From positions 544,501-608,500 of the forward strand of contig CASBPS010000031.1 of the NCBI GenBank assembly GCA_949126835.1: a stretch of DNA of 64,000 bases, read 5' to 3'. Shown here in pieces: positions 40,691 to 56,342 of this stretch. A program made the position numbers and the translations under genes. The stretch is from Anisus vortex. Its lineage: Eukaryota; Mollusca; Gastropoda; Planorbidae. Each line of letters starts with the position of its first letter. The first letter of the stretch is position 1. The notes under the pieces were generated by a model, which was not told the origin of the DNA, made no database searches, and saw only the letters and a program-made list of their open reading frames with translations.

Positions 40691-43600
40691 CATGTATATT
40701 CAAACTATATTGCAACTATACATATCTATTTTGAAACTATATTTAACTATATTCAAAGTATATTTCAACTATATTCAAACTATATTTGAACTCTATTTGA
40801 ACTATATTCAAACTATATTCAAACTATATTTCAAGTTTATACCAACTGTATTTCAACTATATTCATAATATACTGAAACTATATTTCAACTATATATAAC
40901 TATATTCAAACTATATTTTAACTATATTTAACTTTATTCAATCTATATTTCGACTAAATTAAACTATATTCAAACTGCATTTCAACTATAATCAAACTAT
41001 ATTTAAACTATATTTCAAGTTTATACCAACTGTATTTCAACTATATTCATAATATACTCAAACTATATTTCAACTAGATTTTACTATATTTAAACTATTT
41101 TTCGACTATATTTAACTTTATTTAACTATATTCAAACTATATTCAAACAATATTTCAATTATATAAAACTATATGTCAACTATATTTAACTATATTCAAA
41201 CTATATTTCAACTATATTAACTTTTTTCTAACTACATTTTAACTATATTTAACTATATTCAAACTATATTTCGACTATATTTAACTATATTTAACTATAT
41301 TCAAACTATATTTCGACTATATTCAAACTATATTTAAAAGTATACAACTATATTCAAACTATATTCAAACAATTTTTCAACTATATACAAACTATATTTC
41401 AACTATATTTAACTATACTCAAACTATATTTCAACTATATTTAACTATATTCAAACTATATTTTAACTATATTTAACTATATTCAAACTATATTTCGACT
41501 CAATTAAACTATATTCAAACTATAATTCCACTATAATCAAACTATATTTAAACTATATTTCAAGCTTATACCAACTGTATTTCAACTATATTCATAATAT
41601 ACTCAAACTATATTTCAACTAGATTTAACTATATTCAAACTATATTTCGACTATATTTAACTTTATTTAACTATATTCAAACTATATTTCAACTATATTC
41701 AAACTATATTCAAAACTATATAACTTTATTCAAACTATATTCTAACTATATTTCAACTATATAAAACTATATGTCAACTATATTTAACTATATTCAAACT
41801 ATATTTGGACTATATTTAACTATATTTAACTATATTTAAACTATAATTCAACTATATTAACTTCTTTCTAACTATATTTTAACTATATTTAACTATATTC
41901 AAACTATATTTCGACTACATTTAACTATATTTAAAAGTATACAACTATATTCAAACTATATTCAAACAATATTTCAAATATATACAAACTATATTTAAAC
42001 TATATTTAACTATATTCAAACTATATTTCAACTAGATTTAACTATATTCAAACTATATTTCAACTATATTTAACTTTATTTAACTATATTCCAAATATAT
42101 TTTAACTATATTCAAATTATATTCAAAACTATATAACTATATTCAAACTATATTCAAACAATATTTCAACTATATACAAACTATATTTAAAAGTATACAA
42201 CTATATTCAAACTATATTCAAAAAATATTTCAACTATATACAAACTATATTTCAATTATATTTAAATATATTCAAACTATATTTCAACTAGATTTAACTA
42301 TATTAAAACTATATTTCGACTATATAAACTTAATTTAACTATATTCCAACTATATTTCAAGTATATTCAAACTATATTCAAAACTATATAACTTTATTCA
42401 AACTATATTCAAACAATATTTCAACTATATACAAACTATATGTCAACTATATTTAACTATATTTAAACTATATTTCGACTATATTTAACTATATTTAACT
42501 ATATTCAAACTATATTTCAACTATATTTAACTGTATTCAAACTATATTTTAACTATATTTAACTATATTCAAACTATATTTTGACTATATTCAAACTATA
42601 TTTAAAAGTTTACAACTATATTCAAACTATATTTAAACAAAATTTCAACTATAAACTAACTATATTTCAACTATATTTAACTATATTCAAACTATATTTC
42701 AACAAGATTTAACTATATTCAAACTACATTTCAACTATAATCAAACTATATTTAAACTATATTTCAAGTTTATACCAACTGTATTTCAACTATATTCATA
42801 ATATACTCAAACTATATTTCAACTAGATTTTACTATATTTAAACTATTTTTCGACTATATTTAACTTTTTTTAACTATATTCAAACTATATTCAAACAAT
42901 ATTTCAACTATATAAAACTATATGTCAACTATATTTAACTATATTCAAACTATATTTCAACTATATTAACTTTTTTCTAACTACATTTTAACTATATTTA
43001 ACTATATTCAAACTATATTTCGACTATATTTAACTATATTTAACTATATTCAAACTATTTTTCAACTATAATAACTTTTTTCTAACTATATTTTAACTAT
43101 ATTTAACTATATTCAAACTATATTTCGACTATATTCAAACTATATTTAAAAGTATACAACTATATTCAAACTATATTCAAACAATTTTTCAACTATATAC
43201 AAACTATATTTCAACTATATTTAACTATATTCAAACTATATTTCAACTAGATTTAACTATATTCAAACTATATTTCGACTATATTTAACTATATTTAACT
43301 ATATTCAAACTATATTTCAACTATATTCAAACTATATTCAAAACTATATAACTATATTTAAACTATATATTTAAACAATATTTTAACTATATACAAACTG
43401 TATGTCAACTATATTTAACTATATTCAAACTATATTTAAACTATATTAACTTTATTCTAACTATATTTTAACTATATTTAACTATATTCAAACTATATTT
43501 CGACTATATTTAACTATCTTTAACTCTATATTCAAACGATATTTTAACTATATTCAAACTATATTCCAAACTATATAACTATATTCAAACTATATTCAGA

Positions 43601-46600
43601 CTATATTTCAACTATATTCAAACAATATTTTAACAATATTCAAACTCTATTCAAATTATATTTCATGTATATACAAACTATATTGCAACTATATATATCT
43701 ATTTTAAAACTCTATTTAACTATATTAAAAGTATATTTCAACTACATTCAAACAATATTTAGACTCTATTTTAACTATATTCAAACTATATTTCAACTAT
43801 AATCAAACTATATTCAAACTATATTTCAAGTTTATACCAACTGTATTTCAACTATATTCATAATATACTCAAACTATATTTCAACTATATTTAACTATAT
43901 TCAAACTATATTTTAACTATATTTAACTATATTCAAACTATATTTCGACTCAATTAAACTATATTCAAACTATAATTCCACTATAATCAAACTATATTTA
44001 AACTATATTTCAAGCTTATACCAACTGTATTTCAACTATATTCATACTATACTCAAACTATATTTCAACTAGATTTAACTATATTCAAACTATATTTCGA
44101 CTATATTTAACTTTATTTAACTATCATCAAACTATATTTCAACTATATTCAAACTATATTCAAAACTATATAACTTTATTCAAACTATATTCTAACTATA
44201 TTTCAACTATATAAAACTATATGTAAACTATATTTAACAATATTCAAACTATATTTGGACTATATTTAACTATATTTAACTATATTTAAACTATATTTCA
44301 ACTATATTAACTTTTTTCTAACTATATTTTAACTATATTTAACTATATTCAAACTATATTTCGACTACATTTAGCTATATTTAAAAGTATACAACTATAT
44401 TCAAACTATATTCAAACAATATTTCAAATATATACAAACTATATTTCAACTATATTTAACTATATTCAAACTATATTTCAATTAGATGTAACTATATTCA
44501 AACTATATTTCAACTATATTTAACTTTATTTAACTATATTCTAAATATATTTTAACTATATTCAAATTATATTTAAAACTATATAACTATATTCAAACTA
44601 TATTCAAACAATATTTCAACTATATACAAACTATATTTAAAAGAATACAACTATATTCAAACTATTTTCAAAAAATATTTCAACTATATACAAACTATAT
44701 TTCAATTATATTTAACTATATTCAAACTATATTTCAACTAGATTTAACTATATTAAAACTATATTTCGACTATATAAACTTAATTTAACTATATTCCAAC
44801 TATATTTCAAGTATATTCAAACTATATTCAAAACTATATAACTTTATTCAAACTATATTCAAACAATATTTCAACTATATACAAACTATATGTCAACTAT
44901 ATTTAACTATATTCAAACTATATTTCGACTATATTTAACTATATTTAACTATATTCAAACTATATTTCAACTATATTTAACTGTATTCAAACTATATTTT
45001 AACTATATTTAACTATATTCAAACTATATTTTGACTATATTCAAACTATATTTAAACGTTTACAACTATATTCAAACTATATTTAAACAAAATTTTAACT
45101 ATATACTAACTATATTTCAACTATATTTAACTATATTCAAACTATATTTCAACTAGATTTAACTATATTCAAACTATATTTCGAATATATTTAACTTTAT
45201 TTAACTATATTCAAACTATATTTCAACTATATTCAAACTATATTTAAAACTATATAACTATATTCAAACTATATTAAAACAATATTTCAATTATATACAA
45301 ACTGTATGTCAACTATATTTAACTATATTCAAACTACATTTTGACTATATTTAACTATATTTAACTATATTCAAACTATATTTAAACTTAATTAACTGTT
45401 TTTCTAACTATATTTTAACTATATTTAACTATATTCAAACTATATTTTGACTATATTCAAACTATATTTAAAAGTATACAACTATATTCAAATTATATTC
45501 AAACAATATTTCAACTATATACAAACTATATTTCAACTATATTTATCTATATTCAAACTATATTTCAACTAGATTTAACTATATTCAAACTATATTTCAA
45601 CTATATTCAAACTATATTCAAAACTATATAACTATATTGAAACTATATTCAAACAATATCTTAACTATATTCAAACTATATTTCAACTATATTTAACTAT
45701 ATTCAAACTATATTTCAACTAGATTTAACTATATTCAAACTATATTTAGACTATATAAACATTATTTATTTATATCCCAACTGTCTTTCAACTATATTCA
45801 AACTATATTCAAAACTATATAACTTTATTCAAACTATATTCAAACAATATTTCAACTATATACAAACTATATGTCAACTATATTTAACTATATTCAAACT
45901 ATATTTCGACTATATTTAACTATATTTAACTATAATCAAAGTATATTTCAACTATATTTAACTGTATTCAAACTATATTTTAACTATAATTAACTATATT
46001 CAAACTATATTTAACTATATTTAAACTATATTTTGACTATATTCAAACTATATTTAAAAGTATACAACTATATTCAAACTATATTTCAAAGATATTTAAC
46101 TATATTCAAACTATATTTCAACTAGATTTAACTATATTTAAACTATATTTCGACTATATTTAACTTTATTTAACTATATTCAAACTATATGTCAACTATA
46201 TTCAAACTATATTCAAAACTATATAACTATATTCAAACTATATTCAAACAATATTTCAACTATATACAAACTATATTTCAACTATATTTACCTATATTCA
46301 AACTATATTTCAACTATATTTAACTAAATTCAAACTATATTTCGACTATATTTAACTATATTTAACTATATTCAAATTATATTTCATTTATATTAGTTTT
46401 ATTCTAACTATATTTTAACTATATTTAACTATATTCAAAATATATTTCAACTATATTTAACTATATTCAAACAATATTTCAACTAGATTTAACTATATTC
46501 AAACTATATTTAACTTTATTTAACTATATTCAAACAATATTTCAACTAGATTTAACTATATTCAAACTATATTTAACTTTATTTAACTATATTCAAACTA

Positions 46601-49600
46601 TATTTCAACTATATTCAAACTATATTCAAACAATATTTCAACTATATACAAACTATATTTCAACTATATTTAACTAAATTCAAACTATATTTCGACTATA
46701 TAAACTTTATTTATTTATATCCCAACTGTCTTTCAACTATATTCAAACTATATTCAAAACTATATAACTTTATTCAAACTATATTCAAACAATATTTCAA
46801 CTATATACAAACTATATGTCAACTATATTTAACTATATTCAAACTATATTTCGACTATATTTAACTATATTTAACTATATTCAAACCATATTTCAACTAT
46901 ATGTAACTGTATTCAAACTATATTTTAACTATAATTAACTATATTCAAACTATATTCAAACAATATTTCAACTATATACAAACTATATTTCAACTAAATT
47001 AAACTAAATTCAAACTATATTTCGACTATATTTAACTATATTTAAATATATTTAACTATATTCAAATTATATTTCAACTATATTAACTTTATTCTAACTA
47101 TATTTTAACTATATTTAACTATATTCAAACTATATTTCGACTATATTCAAAATATATTTCAACTATATTTAACTATATTCAAACAATATTTTAACTATAT
47201 TTAACTATATTCAAACTTTATTTCGACTATATTTAAACTACAAATTATTTTTACTATACTTAACTATTTTCAAACTATATTTAGACTATATTCAAACTAT
47301 ATTCAAACTATATTTAGACTATATTCAAACTATATTTCAACTATAATTAACTATATTCAAACTAAATTTTAACTATATTTAACTATATTCAAACTATATT
47401 TTGATTATATTCAATCTATATTTCATCTATATTTAACTTTAATCATATTTCAACTATATAGTTAAATATAGTCGAAATATAGTTTATTTAACTATATTTA
47501 ACTATATTCAAACTATATTTCAACTATATTAACTTTATTCTAACTATATTTTAACTATATTTAACTATATTCAAACTATATTTCGTCTATATTCAAACTA
47601 TATTTAAAAGTATACAACTATATTAAAAATATATTTAAACAATATTTCAACTATATACAAACTATATTTCAACTATATTTAACTATATTCAAACTATATT
47701 TCAACTAGATTTAACTATATTAAAACTATATTTCGACTATGTTTAACTTTATTTAATTATATTCAAACTATATTTCAACTATATTCAAACTATACTCAAT
47801 ACTATATAACTATATTCAAACTATATTCAAACAATATTTCAACTATTTACAAACTATATTATGTCAACTATACTTAACTATATTCAAACTATTTTCAACT
47901 ATATTAACTTTATTCTAACTATATTTTAACTATACTTAACTATATTCAAAGTTCATTTCGACTATATTCGAAATATATTTCAACTATATTTAACTATATT
48001 CAAACAATTTTTTAACTATATTTAACTATATTTAAACTATATTTAGACTATTTACAAACTATATTCAAACTATATTTAGACTATATTCAAACTGTATTTC
48101 AACTATATGTAACTATATTCAAACTAAATTTTAACTATACTTAACTATATTCAAACTATATTTCGACTATATTCAAACTAGATTTCGACAATATTAAAAC
48201 TATGAAATATTTTAACAATATTTAACTATATTCAAACTATATTTAGACTTTATTCAAACTATATTCAAACTATATTTAACTATACTCAAACTATATTTCG
48301 ACCATATTCAAACTATATTTTAACTATATTTAACTATATTTGGAGCATATGAGAAATATTTAACTATATTCAAACTATATTAAAAATTTATTTCAATTAC
48401 ATTTAACTATATTCAAACTATATTCAAACTATATTTCAACTATATTTTAAGTATATTCAAACTATATTTTAACTATATTTAACTATATTCAAACTATATT
48501 TTTAAACTATATTCAAACTATACTTCAACTATATCTAACTATATTCAAACTATATTGCTACTATATTTAACATTATTTAAACTATATTTCAACTATATTT
48601 AACTATATATTCAAACTATATTTCAACTATATTCAAACTATATTCAAAACTATATAACTATATTCAAACTATATTTAAACAATATTTCAACTATATTAAC
48701 TTTTTTCTAACTACTTTTTAACTATATTTAACTATATTCAAACTACATTTCGACTATATTTAACTATATTTATCTATATTCAAACTATATTTAAACTATA
48801 TTAACGTTATTCTAACTATATTTTAACTATATTTAACTATATTCAAACTATATTTCGACTCTATTTAACTATCTTTAACTCTATATTCAAACGATATTTC
48901 AACTATATTCAAACTAAATTCCAAACTATATAACTATATTCAAACTATATTCAGACTATATTTCATGTATATACAAACTATATTGCAACTATATATATCT
49001 ATTTTAAAACTCTATTTAACTATATTCAAAGTATATTTCAACTATATTCAAACAATATTTAGACTCTTTTTTAACTATATTCAAACTATATTTCAACTAT
49101 AATCAAACTATATTCAAACTATATTTCAAGTTTATACCAACTGTATATCAACTATATTCAAAATATACTCAAACTAAATTTCAACTATATTTAACTATAT
49201 TGAAACTATAATTTAACTATATTTAACTATATTCAATCTATATTTAGACTCGATTAAACTATATTCAAACTATAATTTAACTATAATCAAACTATATTTA
49301 AACCATATTTCAAGTTTATACCAACTGTATTTACACTATATTCATAATATACTCAAACTATATTTCAACTAGATTTAACTATATTCAAACTATATTTCGA
49401 CTATATTTAACTTTATTAAACTATATTTAAACTATATTTCAACTATATTCAAACTATATTCAAAACTATATAACTATATTCAAACTATATTCAAACTAAA
49501 TTTCAACTATATAAAACTATATGTCAACTATATTTAACTATATTCAAACTATATTTCGACTATATTTTAACTATATTTAACTATATTCAAACTATATTTC

Positions 49601-52600
49601 GACTACATTTAACTATATTTAACTATATTCAAACTATATATCAACTATATTAACTTTTTTTCTAACTATATTTTAACTATATTTAATTATATTTAAACTT
49701 TATTTCGACTATATTCAAACTATATTTAAAAGTATACAACTATATTCAAACTATATTCAAACAATATTTCAAATATATACAAACTATATTTCAACTATAT
49801 TTAACTATATTCAAACTATATTTCAACTATATTTAACTTTATTTAACTATATTCAAACTATATTTAAACTATATTCAAACTATATTCAAAACTATATAAC
49901 TATATTCAAACTATATTCAAACAATATTTAAACTATATACAAACTATATGTCAACTATATTTAACTATATTCAAACTATATTTCGACTATATTTAACTAT
50001 ATTTAACTATATTCAAACTATATTTTAGCTATATTTAACTGTATTCAATCTATATTTTAACTATATTTAACTATATTCAAACTATATTTTGACTATATTC
50101 AATCTATATTTTAAAGTTTACAACTATATTCAAACTATATTCAAACAATATTTCAACTATATACAAACTTTAATTCAACTATATTTAACTATATTCAAAC
50201 TATATTTCAACTAGATTTAACTATATTCAAACTATATTTCGACTATATTTAACTTTATTTAACTATATTCAAACTATATTCAAACTATATTTCATGTATA
50301 TACAAACTATATTGCAACTATATATATCTATTTTGAAACTATATTTAACTATATTCAAAGTATATTTTAACTATATTCAAACTATATTTAGACTCTATTT
50401 TAACTATATTCAAACAATATTTCAACTATAATCAAACTATATTTAAACTATATTTCAAGTTTATACCAACTGTATTTCAACTATATTCATAATATACTCA
50501 AACTATATTTCAACTAGATTTAACTATATTCAAACTATATTTTGACTATATTTAACTATATTTAACTATATTCAAACTATATTTAAAAGTATACAACTAT
50601 ATTCAAACTATATTCAAACAATATTTCAAATATATACAAACTATATTTTAACTATATTTAACTATATTTAAACTATATTTCAACTAGATTTAACTATATT
50701 CAAACTATATTTCAACTATATTTAACTTTATTTAACTATATTCAAACTATATTTTAACTATATTCAAACTATATTCAAAACTATATAACTATATTCAAAC
50801 TATATTCAAACAATATTTCAACTATATACAAACTATTTTTAAAAGTATACAACTATATTCAAACTATATTCAAAAAATATTTTAACTATATACAAACTAT
50901 ATTTTAATTATATTTAACTATATTCAAACTATATGTCAACTAGATTTAACTATAATCAAACTATATTTCGACTATACAAACTTAATTTAACTATATTCCA
51001 ACTATATTTAAACTATATTCAAACTATATTCAAAACTATATAACTTTATTCAAACTATATTCAAACAATATTTAAACTATATACAAACTATATGTCAACT
51101 ATATTTAACTATATTCAAACTATATTTCGACTATATTTAACTATATTTAACTATATTCAAACTATATTTCAACTATATTTAACTGTATTCAAACTATATT
51201 TAAACTATATTTAACTATATTCAAACTATATTTTGACTTTATTCAAACTATATTTAAAAGTTTACAACTATATTCAAACTATATTTAAACAATATTTCAA
51301 CTATATTCAAACTATATTTCAACTATATTTAACTATATTCAAACTATATTTCAACTAGATTTAACTATATTCAAACTATATTTCGAATATATTTAACTTT
51401 ATTTAACTATATTCAAACTATATTTCAACTATATTCAAACTATATTCAAAACTATATAACTATATTCAAACTATATTAAAACAATATTTCAATTATATAC
51501 AAACTGTATGTCAACTATATTTAACTATATTCAAACTATATTTTGACTATATTTAACTATATTTAACTATATTCAACCTATATTTAAACTTAATTAACTT
51601 TATTCTTATTATATTTTAACTATATTTAACTATATTCAAACTATATTTCGACTATATTCAAACTATATTTAAAAGTATACAACTATATTCAAATTATATT
51701 CAAACAATATTTCAACTATATACAAACTATATTTCAACTATATTTAACTATATTCAAACTATATTTCAACTATATTTAACTATATTCAAACTATATTTCA
51801 ACTATATTTAACTATATTTCAACTATATTTAACTATATTCAAACAATATTTCAACTATATTCAAACTATATTTCAACTATATTCACACTATATTCAAAAC
51901 TATATAACTATGTTCAAACTATAATCAAACAATATTTCAACTATATACAAACTATATTATGTCAACTATATTTAACTATTATCAAACTATATTTTGACTA
52001 TATTTAACTATATTTAACTATATTCAAACTATATTTCAACTATAATAACTTTATTCTAAATATATTTTAACTATATTTAACTATATTCAAACTATATTTC
52101 GACTATATTCAAACTATATTTAAAAGTATAGAACTATATTTAAACTATATTCAAACCATATTTCAACTATATAAAAACTATATATCAACTCTATTTAACT
52201 ATATTCAAACTATATTTCAACTAGATTTAACTATATTCAAACTATATTTTGACTATATTTAACTTTATTTAATTATATTCAAACTATATTTCAACTATAT
52301 TAAAATTATATTCAAAACTTATTACTATATTCAAACTATATTCAAACAATATTTCAACTATATACAAACTATATTATGTCAACTATATTTAACTATATTC
52401 AAACAATATTTCTACTGTATTTAACTATATTGAACTATATTCAAACTATATTACAACTATATTAACTTTATTCTAACTAGATTTTAACTATATTTAACTA
52501 TATTCAAACTATATTTCGACTATATTTAAAATATAGTTCAACTATATTTAACTATATTCAAACAATATTTTAACTACATTTAACTATATTCAAACTATAT

Positions 52601-53546
52601 TTCGACTATATTCAAACTTTAAATTATTGTAACTATATGTAACTATTTTCAAACTATATTTAGACTATATTCAAACTATATTCAAACTATATTTAGACTA
52701 TATTCAAACTATATTCAAACTATATTTCGACTATATTTAACTATCTTTAACTCTATATTCAAACGATATTTCAACTATATTCCAACTATATTCCAAACTA
52801 TATAACTATATTCAAACTATATTCAGACTATATTTCAACTATATTCAAACAATATTTTAACAATATTCAAACTCTATTTAAACTATATTTCATGTATATA
52901 CAAACTATATTGCAACTATATATATCTATTTTGAAACTCTATTTAACTATATTCAAACAATATTTAGACTCTTTTTTAACTATATTCAAACTATATTTCA
53001 ACTATAATCAAACTATATTCAAACTATATTTCAAGTTTATACCAACTGTATTTGAACTATATTCATAATATACTCAAACTAAATTTCAACTATATTTAAC
53101 TATATTCAAACTATATTTTAACTATATTTAACTATATTCAAACTATATTTCGACTCAAACTATATTCAAGCTATAATTCAACTATAATCAGACTATATTT
53201 AAACTATATTTCAAGTTTATACCAACTGTATTTCAACTATATTCATAATATACTCAAACTATATTTCAACTAGATTTAACTATATTCAAACTATATTTCG
53301 ACTATATTTAACTTTATTAAACTATATTCAAACTATATTTCAACTATATTCAAACTATATTCAAAACTATATAACTATATTCAAACTATATTCAAACTTA
53401 ATTTCAACTATATAAAACTATATTTTAACTATATTTAACTATATTCAAACTATATTTCGACTACATTTAACTATATTTAACTATATTCAAACTATATTTC
53501 GACTATATTTAACTATATTTAACTATATTCTAACTATATATCAATT
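40691..53546 (+). repeat. Satellite block, more diverged and rearranged
   Basis: Same monomers, but the landmark spacing is irregular (40691, 43664, 48964, 50293, 52891: gaps of 2,973, 5,300, 1,329 and 2,598 bp), and variant boxes are almost absent (one altered copy at 48343). This looks older or more reshuffled than 12378-29887. A 30-bp inverted piece lies at 47457-47486. No gene is seen. Confidence 0.85.
47457..47486 (-). repeat. Micro-inverted piece of satellite
   Basis: About 30 bases read as the reverse complement of the surrounding array (TATAGTTAAATATAGTCG and following). The left junction forms the 12-bp palindrome AACTATATAGTT at 47452-47463. Confidence 0.8.
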
Positions 53547-53550
53547 ATAT
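53547..53550. repeat. Target-site duplication, left of copy 2 (ATAT)
   Basis: Matches 59882-59885. Joining the flanks across one ATAT gives a normal satellite context (CAATTATATTAACTTTTTT) like that near 49640. Confidence 0.75.
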
Positions 53551-54179
53551 TGTTATGGTCCTCTTTATGATATGACTATTATTACGACTCGTTAAATCGG
53601 ATTCAATGAATATAGTTGTATCTTTATTAGAAGTCTCTAGATTCTGCTAATCTGTAGCCCAAGCTAGGGGTTCCTTGACTGACAGGTCTATGCAGTAATG
53701 TAGTTATATATTTGTGATAATAATCTTCAACACCTTTCTCAACAATGATAGATCAAACAACTCCAGTTGTTGAATAAACAATTTTATTTAAATTGTAGAC
53801 TCAATATAAACGATCAATAAACTTCATCAACTGATGGCAACATAAGTTTCAATAAAATGACATTATATGTACAAGTATTAATATAGCGACTTCACTCTAC
53901 AAACGTTTAAACTGAACTAACTTTAAGGAGGTGGGGACTTTACGAAGAAAACTATCATCGAAGATTCTACAGGGTCTTAATACGCATTTTAACCTCTTTC
54001 TCTATATAATGCTGCGATTCAGAGTTATTCTCCAATTTCCACGGGGTTGGACGAATTATTTTATTTAAACTGCCCTCAGGGCACAAAGGTCAAACCTTGG
54101 TCGCCTTGGACTCTGATACGCACTTGTTAAGAGGTCAATGCCTTACTACGTCATTCATTTATGACCGATATTCGTAACA
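53551..54179 (-). repeat. 3' LTR of copy 2
   Basis: Reads TGTTATGGTC at the low-coordinate edge (complement of the LTR end) and ATTCGTAACA at the other. Compared with the LTR at 59255-59881 it differs at several bases in its first 40 and around 53705-53730 (including 2 extra bases), and near 54010. Inverted repeats are kept at 53756-53771 and 54071-54083. Confidence 0.93.
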
Positions 54180-54191
54180 CGACCACCCTTA
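54180..54191 (-). promoter_or_regulatory. Decayed polypurine tract of copy 2
   Basis: On the - strand TAAGGGTGGTCG precedes the LTR where copy 1 has an unbroken purine run. Three internal pyrimidines interrupt it, presumably mutations after insertion. Confidence 0.6.
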
Positions 54192-56342
54192 AAAAGTTTT
54201 ATAATTATTTCTTTTACATTTTAACAATACTAAAAAATGTTAATTTTAAGGAATAATTATAAAAGAAAATATTCCGGGGAAAACAAATACAGTTCCATTG
54301 GCTATCCCAATAATTCAATCGAACTGATAACAATAACATATAATATATGCAATATAAGTTAATCTTATCAAAATGGCTTAACTACAGTCATTCAATCATT
54401 CAATTGTAATTCAAAACAATGGACAATTAAATTGTTTATCTAAATCGTGTATACAAGAAAAATACATAATCATTCTTAATAGATATAATATAATACAATT
54501 TAATAATTTCTATTACATGAACATTCCACTGTAATAAAAACTCTCTCGTCCATTTAATTATAAACTAATATCTTTTACAATTTGTAATTATACAACAAAA
54601 GAAAAAATCACTTAATGTCTATTCAGACACGACTTATTTTTTCATAAGGAGAAAAAATTCGCTCTTGATGAAAAATTACTACTAGGCTTGACCTAATTAC
54701 ACAACAACACGATCATTGTCTCGACAGTATTTTTTTCAAGCCTGCAGGCTGACTAACAGTAGACAACTGTCTGTGACGGGACACAGAAATTGAGGTCAAT
54801 TCCGCACTCTCTCTCTCTCTTTTTCTTCCGATCACTCTCTCATTCCCTGAATGTTTACATCGCTATGCAGATTTTTACCCTATCACCGCTTTAGGTCAAA
54901 ATAGTCTCTACGCGATTAAAAAGTTATCGTATTAAATGAGCATTCTTTAACAACTATCATCTCAAAATTAAATTCATTTATGTTATTATAAGAACATTAA
55001 ACATAGTCTGTTCCAGAATTAAAATAGTTTATAGACAATTTCATTAAAAATATTTCAATCTTTCATTTTACCATGACCTTCCTACGGCATTATTTTCTTT
55101 TTAAAAGAGTTCACATCGTAGCAGTTTTAAATTGACACATTCTATCTTTCATGCAGACATGGATTTACTTGAAACAAATTTGGTTAATTTACTTAATTAA
55201 CTATCAATCAAAACAGATTATATTATCTTCATACAATCTTAGTACTAAACAGTAAGTACTTATTTTCTTTAGATTATATTAAAGACATTTCAAATACAAT
55301 ATTATTTACGTACAAAAGATTAAAGCATAGGCTATATTTTTTTCAGACAGAAATCAATTTAACAATTTTTACAAAACAATTGCTGGTCTGAATGGTTCCA
55401 TATCCAAGTTTTTCATTTATGTTTGTACGGTGGAATCCATTGCTCTTTTCCATGTTCCACAAAGGTTTTATTCATAGGTTCTAGGTTCCTGTTACTTTCA
55501 CAGTGTTCAGGTCTACCCAGTCTTTTGATTGTCAGTACAATTCATTCAATCTATTTTAACTAATACAGAAAAAAATAGATTAGTTTTACAATCTTGACAT
55601 GAAATCCTTAATTAATAATACATTTGTTGAACATTGGTATGTCAACATTATAAATTCTCAACCATGAACTTCTCAACCATTCTGGTTTACAGTGTCAAAT
55701 CAGTGGCACATATCCTAAATTTATACAAAACAAGGATAACAAAGTTTACATTAGTTTCACTTCTGGTCTGCTTTTCATGTAACAGTATCCTAAAAGTGAA
55801 AAATCATATTTAATACAATTCTTGGAATTCTTTTTAGTCATAGTTCTGTCTTGCTGCAACTATGTTTACCCTACATTATCATACATTCAATGATAATATA
55901 ATAAATGAATAAATTCACATAGAAGAAATTTGCATCTTGACTCAGTGCAATATTTCAACAACAGTACATGATAAAATAAATTTCCATAGTACAATCATAA
56001 AACATTTCTCAATACTTTAGTGATAGAAAAATTCTCTTTTCTTAAAACCATTTACATCTTTTTCAATCAAATTATCCTCTCTGCCAAATGTTTCAATTAT
56101 CATTTCCAGAGATTCTCAAACATATCTTATAATCAGTCCACATTTATAATGTCCTCTGATATAGAAACCAATTCTGCGGATAAAACTGATCTTTTTCTCT
56201 TATAGCAATTATTTTAAATGCTCAACCTAACAAGTTTGTTTAGAAATATCACACTATAATGATATTTACTCTAACAATACTTTTATTCAGTCCTTTTTCA
56301 TCACAAGTAAGGGATTTAGTTTTAAAATAGTAAGTTTGGTAA
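54192..56342 (-). other. 3' untranslated region of copy 2
   Basis: 55590-56342 aligns closely with the start of the copy 1 3' region, and 54192-54700 with its end. Neither part has a recognisable protein. A 61-residue frame on the opposite strand (56020-56205) exists in both copies with two differences, which is what plain DNA similarity would produce. Confidence 0.7.
54700..55590. other. Extra 0.9-kb block found only in copy 2
   Basis: This block is absent from copy 1, where the flanks join at about 7722. It includes a (CT)7 run at 54807-54820, the perfect palindrome AGCCTGCAGGCT at 54739-54750, and a 10-bp-arm inverted repeat (AATCTATTTT at 55548-55557 with AAAATAGATT at 55572-55581). Parts around 54760-54930 are less AT-rich than the rest. 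GTAA occurs at both edges, which fits a microhomology deletion in copy 1 or a short duplication made by an insertion in copy 2. No coding frame or known element is recognised. Confidence 0.6.

Noticed and set aside
54180..56342. Remnant of env or reverse transcriptase in the longer 3' region of copy 2
   Set aside because: I could find no motif of either (no YxDD-type polymerase motif, no furin-type site or Cys pattern) in any frame I examined by eye; a profile search would be decisive.
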